Shown in pieces: positions 49,181-56,991 of a DNA stretch of 64,000 nt; within the stretch, counting starts at the first letter, position 1; each line of letters starts with the position of its first letter. This stretch comes from Candidatus Leptovillus affinis. GTDB lineage: Bacteria > Chloroflexota > Anaerolineae > Promineifilales > Promineifilaceae. The notes below the pieces were generated by a model. That model was given only the letters and a program-made list of their open reading frames with translations, did not search any database and was not told where the DNA came from. A program made the position numbers and the translations under genes. The stretch lies in assembly GCA_016705235.1 (NCBI GenBank), contig JADIYP010000006.1, positions 620,001 to 684,000 of the forward strand. The letters are read 5' to 3'.

Positions 49181-50668
49181 TTATCCTCCCAACACCGCGT
49201 GGATATAAATGGCCGGATCGCCCAGCGCTGTCCCTGCCGCCTGCGCCACAGCCACCAACGGCTCAGCCCAAACGCCCAAGGCCAAAATCAAAGCCAACAA
49301 AATCACCGGCGCAATTAACTGGTCGCCGGTCGATTTGGTGCTGATTCCCTCAGCCGGGGCCTGCCACCAGATGCGCTGGAAGGCGCGAATGGTGTACATC
49401 AGCGTAAAAATGCTGGCCAGCCCGATGAGAAACAGCGGCCACATGCCCTGCGCGTCGATGCCGCTGGTAAACAGCAGCGCCTTGCTGACGAAACCATTGG
49501 TCGGCGGAATGCCCGCCAGGGCCAAACTGCCCAGAAAGAAAAGTACGCCGGCGGCCGGCAACGGCCGTCCCACACCCGTCACCACCGCAAATGCAGCCGA
49601 CTTCACCGATGCGCGGCTGGCAATATAACCGGCCAACATTAGCATCGCCGCCTTGATCAGGCTGTGGTTAAAGGCAAATACAATTGCCGCCGCCAGGGAA
49701 AGCGGCGTGCCCCAGCCGATGCCCACCAGAATAAATCCCACCTGCGCCAGCGTGGAATAGGCCAACATGCGCTTGACGTTGTGGGTTCCCAGCGCCGACA
49801 AACCACCAAACACCACGCCGATCACGCCCAACGCCAGCAGCACAGCGCGAATTTGCGGCGATTGTTCCACAAAGAGCAGCGTGGTCATGCGTAAGAAACC
49901 GTACACACCTAGCTTCACCACCACCGAGGACAACATGGCGCTGACGGCCGTTGGCGCGGCTGTATGAAAATCTGGCTGCCAAAAGTGGAAGGGGAACACC
50001 GCGCTTTTCACCATAAAGGCGGCCATCAGGAAAGCGATGCCCGGCAGCAGCAGCGGGCGGCTGCCATCGGCGGCCACGCGCACCGCCAGATCGGCCATGT
50101 TGAGCGTGCCGTAGGAAATGTAGAGGCTGCCAATCGACAACAGCATAAAAAAGGAGGCCAGCAGGCTGATGTAAAAATATTTGTAGGCGGCTTCCGTGCC
50201 GTATTTGTCATCGGAAACGGCCGTCAGCACCGTGCCGGAAATGACCAATAACTCGGCAAACACGTACAGATTAAATAGATCACCGGTCAACATCGCCCCG
50301 GTCAGGCCGGTGGCCAGCGTGAGAAACAGCGGGAAAAAGGTTGGGTATGTGACCACCTTGTCCTGGCTGCCCAGGGCGTAAATGATGCCCGTCGCCATCA
50401 CCAGTTGGGTCATCACCACAAACAGCGCCGACAGCAAATCACCCACCAACACGATGCCAAACGGCGCCAGCCAGCCGCCGGAGTGGAACACAACCGGCTG
50501 ACCGGTTTGCCACACCGCCCACAGCAGCCACAAACTGCTCGCCAGGGAAGTAAGCATGGTTCCCAGCGTCCAGGCGGTTTGCAACGGCCGTCGCTCGCGT
50601 ACCAGCAGCCCAATCATCGCCCCCACCAGGGGAATCAATATCGGCAGCAAGACCAGATGAGCCATCAA
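49181..50668 (-). CDS. mrpD: Mrp antiporter subunit D (NuoN/NuoM-like)
   Basis: 495 residues, about 14 membrane helices. Homologous to antiporter-like subunits of complex I: TGDLFNLYVFAELLVISGTVLTA (the conserved acidic helix), MVKSAVFPFHFWQPDFHTAAPTAVSAMLSSVVVKLGVYGFLR (lysine channel helix), NVKRMLAYSTLAQVGFILVGIG, HSLIKAAMLMLAGYI. It conducts protons together with MrpA. It is 91 bp after mrpC, a gap that holds a decayed GACCC-type repeat. Confidence 0.96.
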   Translation of the reverse strand: MMAHLVLLPILIPLVGAMIGLLVRERRPLQTAWTLGTMLTSLASSLWLLWAVWQTGQPVVFHSGGWLAPFGIVLVGDLLSALFVVMTQLVMATGIIYALGSQDKVVTYPTFFPLFLTLATGLTGAMLTGDLFNLYVFAELLVISGTVLTAVSDDKYGTEAAYKYFYISLLASFFMLLSIGSLYISYGTLNMADLAVRVAADGSRPLLLPGIAFLMAAFMVKSAVFPFHFWQPDFHTAAPTAVSAMLSSVVVKLGVYGFLRMTTLLFVEQSPQIRAVLLALGVIGVVFGGLSALGTHNVKRMLAYSTLAQVGFILVGIGWGTPLSLAAAIVFAFNHSLIKAAMLMLAGYIASRASVKSAAFAVVTGVGRPLPAAGVLFFLGSLALAGIPPTNGFVSKALLFTSGIDAQGMWPLFLIGLASIFTLMYTIRAFQRIWWQAPAEGISTKSTGDQLIAPVILLALILALGVWAEPLVAVAQAAGTALGDPAIYIHAVLGG

Positions 50669-50709
50669 ACGTTATCCTCCAACACAATCATTAACCAATC
50701 CTTTTCCGG

Positions 50710-50761
50710 TTTCTCTGTGAAGACCGTAACGGTTTGAGTTCCCCCAAAACCTTGGGGTCTT
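50710..50761. repeat. Decayed GACCC...GGGTC stem-loop repeat
   Basis: Sequence around 50721-50761 (GAAGACCGTAACGGTTTGAG ... AAAACCTTGGGGTCTTA) is an imperfect relative of the repeats at 13761 and 63582. It sits in the mrpC-mrpD gap. Confidence 0.45.
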
Positions 50762-51092
50762 AATTCTTCAACCCGTTCACTTCATCCATATCGGCCGTCT
50801 GGTAACGGGAAGAAATGATGTACAACATCGCCAAGACAAACGCCGTACCGCCCAGGCTGATGACAACGGCCGTTAAAATCAACGCCTGGGGCAAAGCGTC
50901 GCTGCGCATGTCTGTGGCCGTTGTATACGCCGCCGCCAGACCATCATACGCCCCGGTACTGAGCAAAAACAGGTTCACAGCGTTGGCCAAAATCATCAGC
51001 CCAATTACAGAACGGATCACATTCCGCCGCAGCATCTGAAAAACGCCAATAGCAAACAAAAAACCAACAGCAACGGCCGTTACTAATTCCAT
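50760..51092 (-). CDS. mrpC: Mrp antiporter subunit C (NuoK-like)
   Basis: 110 residues, three helices: VTAVAVGFLFAIGVFQMLRRNVIRSVIGLMILANAVNLFLLSTG, then ALPQALILTAVVISLGGTAFVLAMLYII. The motif DALPQALxLTAIVIS is the hallmark of MrpC/MnhC and NuoK. 63 bp after mrpA, in a gap with AAATCCC-type tandem heptamers (51121-51165). Confidence 0.96.
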   Translation of the reverse strand: MELVTAVAVGFLFAIGVFQMLRRNVIRSVIGLMILANAVNLFLLSTGAYDGLAAAYTTATDMRSDALPQALILTAVVISLGGTAFVLAMLYIISSRYQTADMDEVNGLKN

Positions 51093-51155
51093 AATAACCC
51101 TTCCACCTCCCTACCCATCACAAATCGCAAATCCCAAATCCCAAATCGCCAATCC

Positions 51156-54044
51156 CTAATCCCTATCTCTCCCCTCCGGGTGTCCCAGCGAATTCAACAT
51201 GCGCGCCGCGCCACCCAACACCGCCAGACAAATAGAGACCTCGAACAAGAAAGAAGTGCTGATATGAAAACCGTTCGGCATAAACGCCCAGCCGGCCGTA
51301 AAATCCACATTGCCCAAAAAATTGCCAGTGATCAGGGCCGCTACGCTGCCTGTGATCACGGCCAACAGCACCCCGGCGGCCACAAACGAGGTCGCCCGCA
51401 GCCAGGGCAGGCGGCGGCGGGTCTCTTCATAGCCAAAGACCACATACCACAAAGCCACCGCCAGACTGATAACCACGCCGGCCGTGAACCCATCGCCGGG
51501 TTGGTTGTGGCCGTACATCATGTGCGTGGCGGCCAGCATCAACGACAGGGGCAGCGAAACAAACGCCGGAACGCGCACAAAAGCGGAGGTGCGCATGCCG
51601 CTGATGCCATAGGTGGCTTGCCGGTCGGACACGGCCGTTCCCTCCCCATCTTCCACGGCACGATTGTCCCCATGCTTTTGCGCCGCGTGCCGCAGCAGCG
51701 TGTAAATGCCCAGACCGGCCATGCCAAACACAGTAATTTCCAACAAGGTATCCAGAGCGCGGAAATCAACCACAATCGCGCCCACAATGTCCGTCGCGCC
51801 GGTCAGGGTTTTGGCATTGGCCGCAAAATAAGGCGTCACCACGCTTTCACGCGGCCGATCCGTCAGCGCCGTCAGCGTGATCAGCGTCACCAGCAAACCC
51901 ACAGCCCCGGCAACGGCCGTATCCCGCAAAATCGACCAGCGAGAATAACGCAAAATGACGGCTACTTCCTGCGCCTTGCGCCGCTGGCGGCGCGGCAGAC
52001 GGGTCAGCGCCAGCACCAAAATAACCACCGATAAAATATCCACCACAATTTGCACCAGAGCCACATCCGGCGCCGGCTCCAGAGCAAACAACAGCCCCAT
52101 GCTTAATCCGGCCGCGCCAAACGCCAGGATGGCGTTAAAATCACGCACCAGGATCACAGACATCAAGGATGCGCCTACCACCACCAGCAGGGCAAACAGG
52201 CGCAAAAGGTCCAATTCATCGTCCAGGTTCAGGCCCGGCCAGGAACCCAGCGACACAACCGAGAAGGTTCGCCAGCTAAAGGCAAACACCAACACGGCCG
52301 TTGCCGAGAGCATAATAAGCAGATACGGCCGTAATCGTCCCTGCTGCAATCGCGTCGCCCACTCACTCGCCCAATCAATCGCCGCCAACACCCACACATA
52401 CAGCTTATTAAACGACATGTCGGGCAACACGGCCGTCTGCCATGCCCGCACCCGATGACGGAACACAAACAGCCCAAAGCCCAGTGAAATAGCCACCAAC
52501 GACAATAAAAATTCCACCGTCAGGCCATGAAACAGCACTGTGGAAACCTTTACCTTGGTTCCATAAGCCGCTTGCGCCGCCGCCGCCAGAAAGGAAGCCT
52601 CCTCTTTCGGACCGGGCAAAATGCTCAAAACAAGCGACAGCCCGGCCGGAATCATGGGCGCCAGCCACATCGGCCAGGGCGCTTCGTGGCCATGCACGTC
52701 CGGGTCTTTGGTCTGCCCCATGAAGGTTTCCCAAATGAACAGGCCCGCCTGTGCCAGCATCAACGACCCCGCCAGCACCGTACTCCAGCGAATCACCCCG
52801 GCAACTACCGGCGGCATATTGGTCACAGTAACCAGCAAAGTCTCCTTGGCCAAAAACCCAAACATCGGCGGCAAACCGGCCATCGACAAAGCCGCCAGCG
52901 TCCCGGCGGCAAAAGTGTAAGGCATCACCTTACGCAGCCCGCCCAACCGCCGAAGATCTCGCGTGCCCGTCTCGTGATCCACAATGCCGGCCACCAAAAA
53001 GAGCGCGCTCTTATAAAACGCATGGGCAATGACCCCGATGACCAACGCTTTGTAGGCTTCCGGCACATCCTGGCCGATGAGCATCATCAACACACCTAAT
53101 TGGCTGATGGTGGAATAGGCCAACAACCCCTTGAGATCGTGTTGTTTTAGACCCAAATACGCGCCGGCAAGCATCGTAATTCCCCCGAAAATGGTCAGCA
53201 GCCAGAACCAGGCATCGGTAAAACCCAGGGCCGGGTTCATGCGAGCCATCAGGTAGATGCCCGCCTTGACCATGGTGGCGGAATGGAGATAGGCGCTGGC
53301 AGGCGTGGGCGCGCTCATGGCTCCGGGCAGCCAGATGTGGGCGGGCCATTGAGCGCTTTTGGTGAATGCGCCAAAGGCCACCAGCCCCAACATCACCAGA
53401 TAAAAATCATGGCTGCGCAGCACATCGCCGCTGCTGAGAATGGTGGCAAACTCTGTGCTGCCGGCCGCATAGCTGACAAACAAAAGCCCGGCTAACAGAG
53501 CGATGCCACCGCCGCCCGTAATGAACAAGGCGCGAAACGCTCCATTTCGCGCCTCTTCATACTGGTATTTGTACGCCACCAACAAAAACGAGAGGATGCT
53601 GGTTCCTTCCCAAAAAATGAACAGGGTTAACACATCGCCGGCCATGACGATGCCCAGCATAGACGCCATGAACAGCAGCAGATAGGTCAGGAATCGCCAC
53701 GCGCTCTGGTCGCCCTTGAAGTACTGCCCGGCGTACACCACAACCAACGTCCCAATGATGGTGACCAGAAGGCCAAACAACAAGCTGAGGCTGTCGACGT
53801 ACAAACCAAGATTGAGATTGAGAGCGGGAAGCCAGGTCCACTGCCAGGTGAATACGGTTCCATCATTGGCCTGCGGCACGCGCAAGACCAACAAAACGGC
53901 CGCCGACAGGGGTGCTAACGCCAAAATCCAGCTTAACTGCGTGATGGAAAGCCGCCGGTTCAAGGCCGGAAGGCCGGCCACCGCCGCGATACTCGCAGCA
54001 GCAAGAATAAGGAGGATGGGCCAAAGGAGTGTGGGATCGGTCAT
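51156..54044 (-). CDS. mrpA: Mrp antiporter subunits A and B fused
   Basis: 962 residues. The MrpA part (1-~770) has the NuoL-like blocks FFIFWEGTSILSFLL-type (DVLTLFIFWEGTSILSFLLVAY), AQWPAHIWLPGAMSAPTPASAYLHSATMVKAGIYLMAR, LKGLLAYSTISQLGVLMMLIG, FYKSALFLVAGIVDHETGTRDL, and the MrpA C-terminal helices. Residues about 810-962 are a complete MrpB domain: TSAFVRVPAFVSLPLSLMLAATHMMYGHNQPGDGFTAGVV and GNFLGNVDF. No separate mrpB gene exists. First gene of the operon A(B)-C-D-E-F-G, which exports Na+ for protons and sets pH and ion balance. Confidence 0.95.
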   Translation of the reverse strand: MTDPTLLWPILLILAAASIAAVAGLPALNRRLSITQLSWILALAPLSAAVLLVLRVPQANDGTVFTWQWTWLPALNLNLGLYVDSLSLLFGLLVTIIGTLVVVYAGQYFKGDQSAWRFLTYLLLFMASMLGIVMAGDVLTLFIFWEGTSILSFLLVAYKYQYEEARNGAFRALFITGGGGIALLAGLLFVSYAAGSTEFATILSSGDVLRSHDFYLVMLGLVAFGAFTKSAQWPAHIWLPGAMSAPTPASAYLHSATMVKAGIYLMARMNPALGFTDAWFWLLTIFGGITMLAGAYLGLKQHDLKGLLAYSTISQLGVLMMLIGQDVPEAYKALVIGVIAHAFYKSALFLVAGIVDHETGTRDLRRLGGLRKVMPYTFAAGTLAALSMAGLPPMFGFLAKETLLVTVTNMPPVVAGVIRWSTVLAGSLMLAQAGLFIWETFMGQTKDPDVHGHEAPWPMWLAPMIPAGLSLVLSILPGPKEEASFLAAAAQAAYGTKVKVSTVLFHGLTVEFLLSLVAISLGFGLFVFRHRVRAWQTAVLPDMSFNKLYVWVLAAIDWASEWATRLQQGRLRPYLLIMLSATAVLVFAFSWRTFSVVSLGSWPGLNLDDELDLLRLFALLVVVGASLMSVILVRDFNAILAFGAAGLSMGLLFALEPAPDVALVQIVVDILSVVILVLALTRLPRRQRRKAQEVAVILRYSRWSILRDTAVAGAVGLLVTLITLTALTDRPRESVVTPYFAANAKTLTGATDIVGAIVVDFRALDTLLEITVFGMAGLGIYTLLRHAAQKHGDNRAVEDGEGTAVSDRQATYGISGMRTSAFVRVPAFVSLPLSLMLAATHMMYGHNQPGDGFTAGVVISLAVALWYVVFGYEETRRRLPWLRATSFVAAGVLLAVITGSVAALITGNFLGNVDFTAGWAFMPNGFHISTSFLFEVSICLAVLGGAARMLNSLGHPEGRDRD

Positions 54045-54078
54045 TTTATCAAGAAATTAGAAGATGTTGAACCTTATC

Positions 54079-54297
54079 GCAGTAAAACCAGGAATTCTCA
54101 ATTTAGATCAGGCATTCGTGCGAACAAGGTAATTTCTTTGCAATTTACGCTGAACTGTCATGCTGAGCGGAGTCTTCGGAGCGAAGCATCCCGCTCCACC
54201 AGAAGAAGGAGATGCTTCGGAGGATGCTTCGGCGGCCTCAGCACAGGCTCTCAGCATGACACATTTCTGGTTAAATTGAGAATTGCTGCAGTAAAAC
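54079..54297. mobile_element. Nested inverted-repeat element (MITE-like)
   Basis: Inner element 54156-54261 (106 bp) has 12-bp inverted ends TGTCATGCTGAG/CTCAGCATGACA and an inner GAAGCATC/GATGCTTC dyad. Around it is a second inverted repeat AATTCTCAATTTA (54093-54105 with 54272-54284), and both sides carry a 10-bp direct repeat GCAGTAAAAC (54079-54088, 54288-54297). The right side overlaps the 3-prime end of the SDR gene. Confidence 0.6.
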
Positions 54298-55239
54298 TTT
54301 ATCCAGAGCCACATAGTGTACGTCGGTTAAGGCGACGGAAACATCCCAAAGGCGCACGGCCGTTGCCAGATCATGAGATCGCTCGCTGGACTGTACGTGC
54401 GCAGGGTAGCCGCGCATCCCGCCAAAGCCATCCGGGCCAATAAAATCGCCGCCGTTAACGTCGACGGCCGTAGCCGCATACAACAATGGCAGCGCACCCA
54501 TCGCCTGGCTCTGAGCCATCACTTTGTTCGCCAGACGCATCACCTGCCGCTGCACGGCCGAGTTTTCCATGGCCGGACCGGCGTCTTGCAAATTGGTCGC
54601 AGCATAACCGGGATGCGCCGCCACGCTGATGAGGTTGACGGAAACGGCCGTTAACCGCCGCTGCAACTCATAAGCAAACAACAGGTTCGCCAGCTTGCTC
54701 TGGCCGTAAGCTGCCCGTTTGTTGTAGGTTTGCTGGCCCTGCAAATCATCAAAGTTCATTTGCCCGCTGCGATGTAACATGCTGCTCACCGTAATCACCC
54801 GCCCGGCCGGCGCCGCCAGCAGCCGCTCCAGCAGCAAGCCGGTGAGGGCAAAATGCCCCAGGTGATTGGTGCCAAACTGCATCTCAAAGCCATCGGCCGT
54901 CTGGCGATAGGGCAGCGCCATCACCCCGGCATTGTTGATCAATAGATCCAATTCAGTATATTCAGCCTGCACAGCCTTGCTAAACGCCCGCACAGAAGCC
55001 AGATCGGCCAGATCAAGCGAGCGCAAAACCAGCTCTGCCTCAGGAGCGATTTGCCGGATTTGCTCGGCGGCCTGCTGACCTTTGGTCAGATTGCGGCAGG
55101 CCATGACCACCCGCGCCCCTTTTTGCGCCAGGGCCAGCGAGGTCTCGTAGCCCAGGCCGCTGTTCGCGCCGGTCACAACGGCCGTTTTCCCGCTCAGATT
55201 CGGCATAGCTGCCGGGGTCCATTTATTTTGCTGCGTCAT
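54271..55239 (-). CDS. Short-chain dehydrogenase (retinol dehydrogenase-like SDR)
   Basis: 322 residues from ATG 55239 (AAGGG 9 nt upstream). NAD(P)-binding TGANSGLG near residue 24, CRNLTKG, LDLADLASVRAF, NNAGVM, the catalytic Ser in VITVSSMLHRSG and YGQSKLAN (YxxxK). C-terminal substrate region includes HPGYAATNLQ and GGDFIGPDGFGGMRGYP. This subgroup resembles RDH11/WWOX-like oxidoreductases; many bacterial members act on unknown alcohols or ketones. The last residues (LLQQFSI) are encoded within the flanking inverted-repeat element. Confidence 0.9.
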   Translation of the reverse strand: MTQQNKWTPAAMPNLSGKTAVVTGANSGLGYETSLALAQKGARVVMACRNLTKGQQAAEQIRQIAPEAELVLRSLDLADLASVRAFSKAVQAEYTELDLLINNAGVMALPYRQTADGFEMQFGTNHLGHFALTGLLLERLLAAPAGRVITVSSMLHRSGQMNFDDLQGQQTYNKRAAYGQSKLANLLFAYELQRRLTAVSVNLISVAAHPGYAATNLQDAGPAMENSAVQRQVMRLANKVMAQSQAMGALPLLYAATAVDVNGGDFIGPDGFGGMRGYPAHVQSSERSHDLATAVRLWDVSVALTDVHYVALDKVLLQQFSI

Positions 55240-55351
55240 GGTTATATCCCTTATTTTAGTTAAATATGGCTGTATTGTAGGATATTTGTACATATTTTGC
55301 AAATGTTTTGCAACCAATCGACCCTGTTCCACCGCGCATTTAATTTACAGC

Positions 55352-55954
55352 TCAATTTCGCCGAAACCAAAACCAGGCCGAAGCAAACGGCGGTCTGTTT
55401 TCGACTTGCGTTGTACCATGAACCACTTTTTCCAAAGTGAAATGCGAGCCAAACAAGCTGTGCAGGGTCGCTTCGTACACGCCACGACCGGGCACCTCCG
55501 CCTCGTCGCTGCGCAAATGGGCAAAAAGCAAATACAAACCACCCGAACGCAGCAGCCGATAAACCTCATCCCGATATTGGCGCAGGCCGGCATCGTCCAA
55601 AGCGTGCATACACCCCACGTCCAGGGCAAAATCATACGGCCCGGACAAAAACGGCAAATGCGTGACTCGGCCAAGGTGGAAATTGGCCTTTTCCGCGACG
55701 CCGGCCATTTCTGCACGCGCCAGGGCGCCGGCGATGGCCAGGGGGATAAAATCAACCCCGTCGACGACCCAATTGCGCCGCGCCAGGTAGATGCTGGAAC
55801 GGCCGTACCCACAACCCAGATCCAACGCCCGTCCCGGCGGTAAACTGGCCGCTATCTGCACCACTTCCGGCGGCGGCATTTCGTCATCCCACGGCACGCG
55901 CCCCTCTTCATACCGGGACTGCAAGCGATCAAACAACTCGTCTCCTTCTGCCAT
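55352..55954 (-). CDS. Class I SAM-dependent methyltransferase
   Basis: 200 residues, AAGGAG before the ATG. SAM site motif I is ALDLGCGYGRSSIYLA (about 43-58); motif II VDGVDFIPLAI; then VTHLPF, YDFALDVGCMHALDD and LLRSGGLYLLFAH. The N-terminal VPWDDEMPPPEVV and the layout resemble TPMT/tellurite-resistance type small-molecule methyltransferases. Substrate unknown. Confidence 0.9.
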   Translation of the reverse strand: MAEGDELFDRLQSRYEEGRVPWDDEMPPPEVVQIAASLPPGRALDLGCGYGRSSIYLARRNWVVDGVDFIPLAIAGALARAEMAGVAEKANFHLGRVTHLPFLSGPYDFALDVGCMHALDDAGLRQYRDEVYRLLRSGGLYLLFAHLRSDEAEVPGRGVYEATLHSLFGSHFTLEKVVHGTTQVENRPPFASAWFWFRRN

Positions 55955-56040
55955 GTCACACTCCTTTCTCGCCCGCCAAACGTCACTGGCCTAAGTTTAA
56001 CACGGGAACGGCCGTTGCCCTACCTCAGCCACCCCGCCTT

Positions 56041-56049
56041 TGTTACAAT
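56041..56049 (+). promoter_or_regulatory. Extended -10 promoter, leaderless-type
   Basis: TG-T-TACAAT (56041-56049), 7 nt before ATG 56057. No -35 at normal spacing and no ribosome site. Confidence 0.5.
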
Positions 56050-56056
56050 CGCCAGC

Positions 56057-56929
56057 ATGGAAAACACACAAAACGCTCCCCTCATTGTCGGCTTCGTGGC
56101 TGATCTGATGTTCACGCCGCGTATTGCTAACGTTGCCAGCCACCTGGGTTACCAAATCCGCTGGGTGGGCAATGTGGCGGATTTAGGGGGAACGGCCGTT
56201 TCCCCCCTCCCCGACGCCGCCCGACCGGAAACCCCTGGCGAATCGCTCCACGGCCAGAACGGGCAGCTCTTCGCCCTCCTCACCACCTGGCAGCCCGCGC
56301 TGCTGCTGTTTGACCTCAACAACGAAGCCATACCCTGGCAGCGCTGGATAGCGGCGCTCAAATCTTCGCCGGCTACCCGCCGCCTGCCCATCCTCTGTTT
56401 TGGCTCGCACATGGACGTAACGGCCGCCCAAACGGCCCGCAGCGCCGGAGCCGACGCCGTCGTCGCCCGCTCCAAATTCACCGCCGACATGGCCCAACTC
56501 TTCAAAAAATACGCCCGCGACACCGACCCCCACATCCTGACCGCAACATGCGCGCAGCCGCTCTCCGATCTTGCCAAACGGGGCATCACCCTCTTCAACC
56601 AGGGCGAGTATTACCGCTGCCACGACGATCTGGAAGCCGCCTGGCGCGCCGATGACAGCCCCGGCCGCGACCTTTACCAGGGCATTTTACAGGTCGGCAT
56701 CGCCTTGTATCAGGTAGAACGGGGGAATTTTCGCGGGGCGGTGAAGATGCTTCTGCGCGCCCGGCAGTGGCTGGAGCCGCTGCCGGCCGTGTGCCGAACC
56801 GTCAACGTAGCCCAATTCCGCGCGAACGCCAACACCTACTATGAGACGATTATCGCCTTAGGCGCAGAAAATTTGGCCAGTTTTGATTGGGGTTTGGTTG
56901 AGCCAGTGGTCGTACTCGACAATCCGTAG
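56057..56929 (+). CDS. Receiver-like domain fused to a DUF309 domain
   Basis: 290 residues from ATG 56057. Residues 8-150 have the order of a response-regulator receiver: LIVGFVADLMFTPRIANVASHLGYQIRWV, PALLLFDLN (Asp at the phospho-acceptor position), RLPILCFGSH, AGADAVVARSKF (Lys), but the paired acidic residues after strand 1 are missing, so phosphorylation is doubtful. Residues about 180-280 are a DUF309 helical domain: GITLFNQGEYYRCHDDLEAAWR, LYQGILQVGIALYQVERGNFRGAVKMLLRARQWL. DUF309 has no known function. The fusion suggests a regulator. The frame is open upstream to 56015 without a start signal. Confidence 0.85.
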   Translation: MENTQNAPLIVGFVADLMFTPRIANVASHLGYQIRWVGNVADLGGTAVSPLPDAARPETPGESLHGQNGQLFALLTTWQPALLLFDLNNEAIPWQRWIAALKSSPATRRLPILCFGSHMDVTAAQTARSAGADAVVARSKFTADMAQLFKKYARDTDPHILTATCAQPLSDLAKRGITLFNQGEYYRCHDDLEAAWRADDSPGRDLYQGILQVGIALYQVERGNFRGAVKMLLRARQWLEPLPAVCRTVNVAQFRANANTYYETIIALGAENLASFDWGLVEPVVVLDNP

Positions 56930-56969
56930 CCCGTCGCCCGCCCAATCTCGAATGCGGGTTTCGGGCTAC
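56926..56969. terminator. GTAGCCCG hairpin between convergent genes
   Basis: GTAGCCCG (56926-56933) pairs with CGGGCTAC (56962-56969), extended inside by GCCCGC/GCGGGT. It includes the stop codon of the DUF309 gene. No T-run; REP-like or a weak terminator. Confidence 0.5.
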
Positions 56970-56991
56970 AGATAGCAGGGGCGGCAACAAT

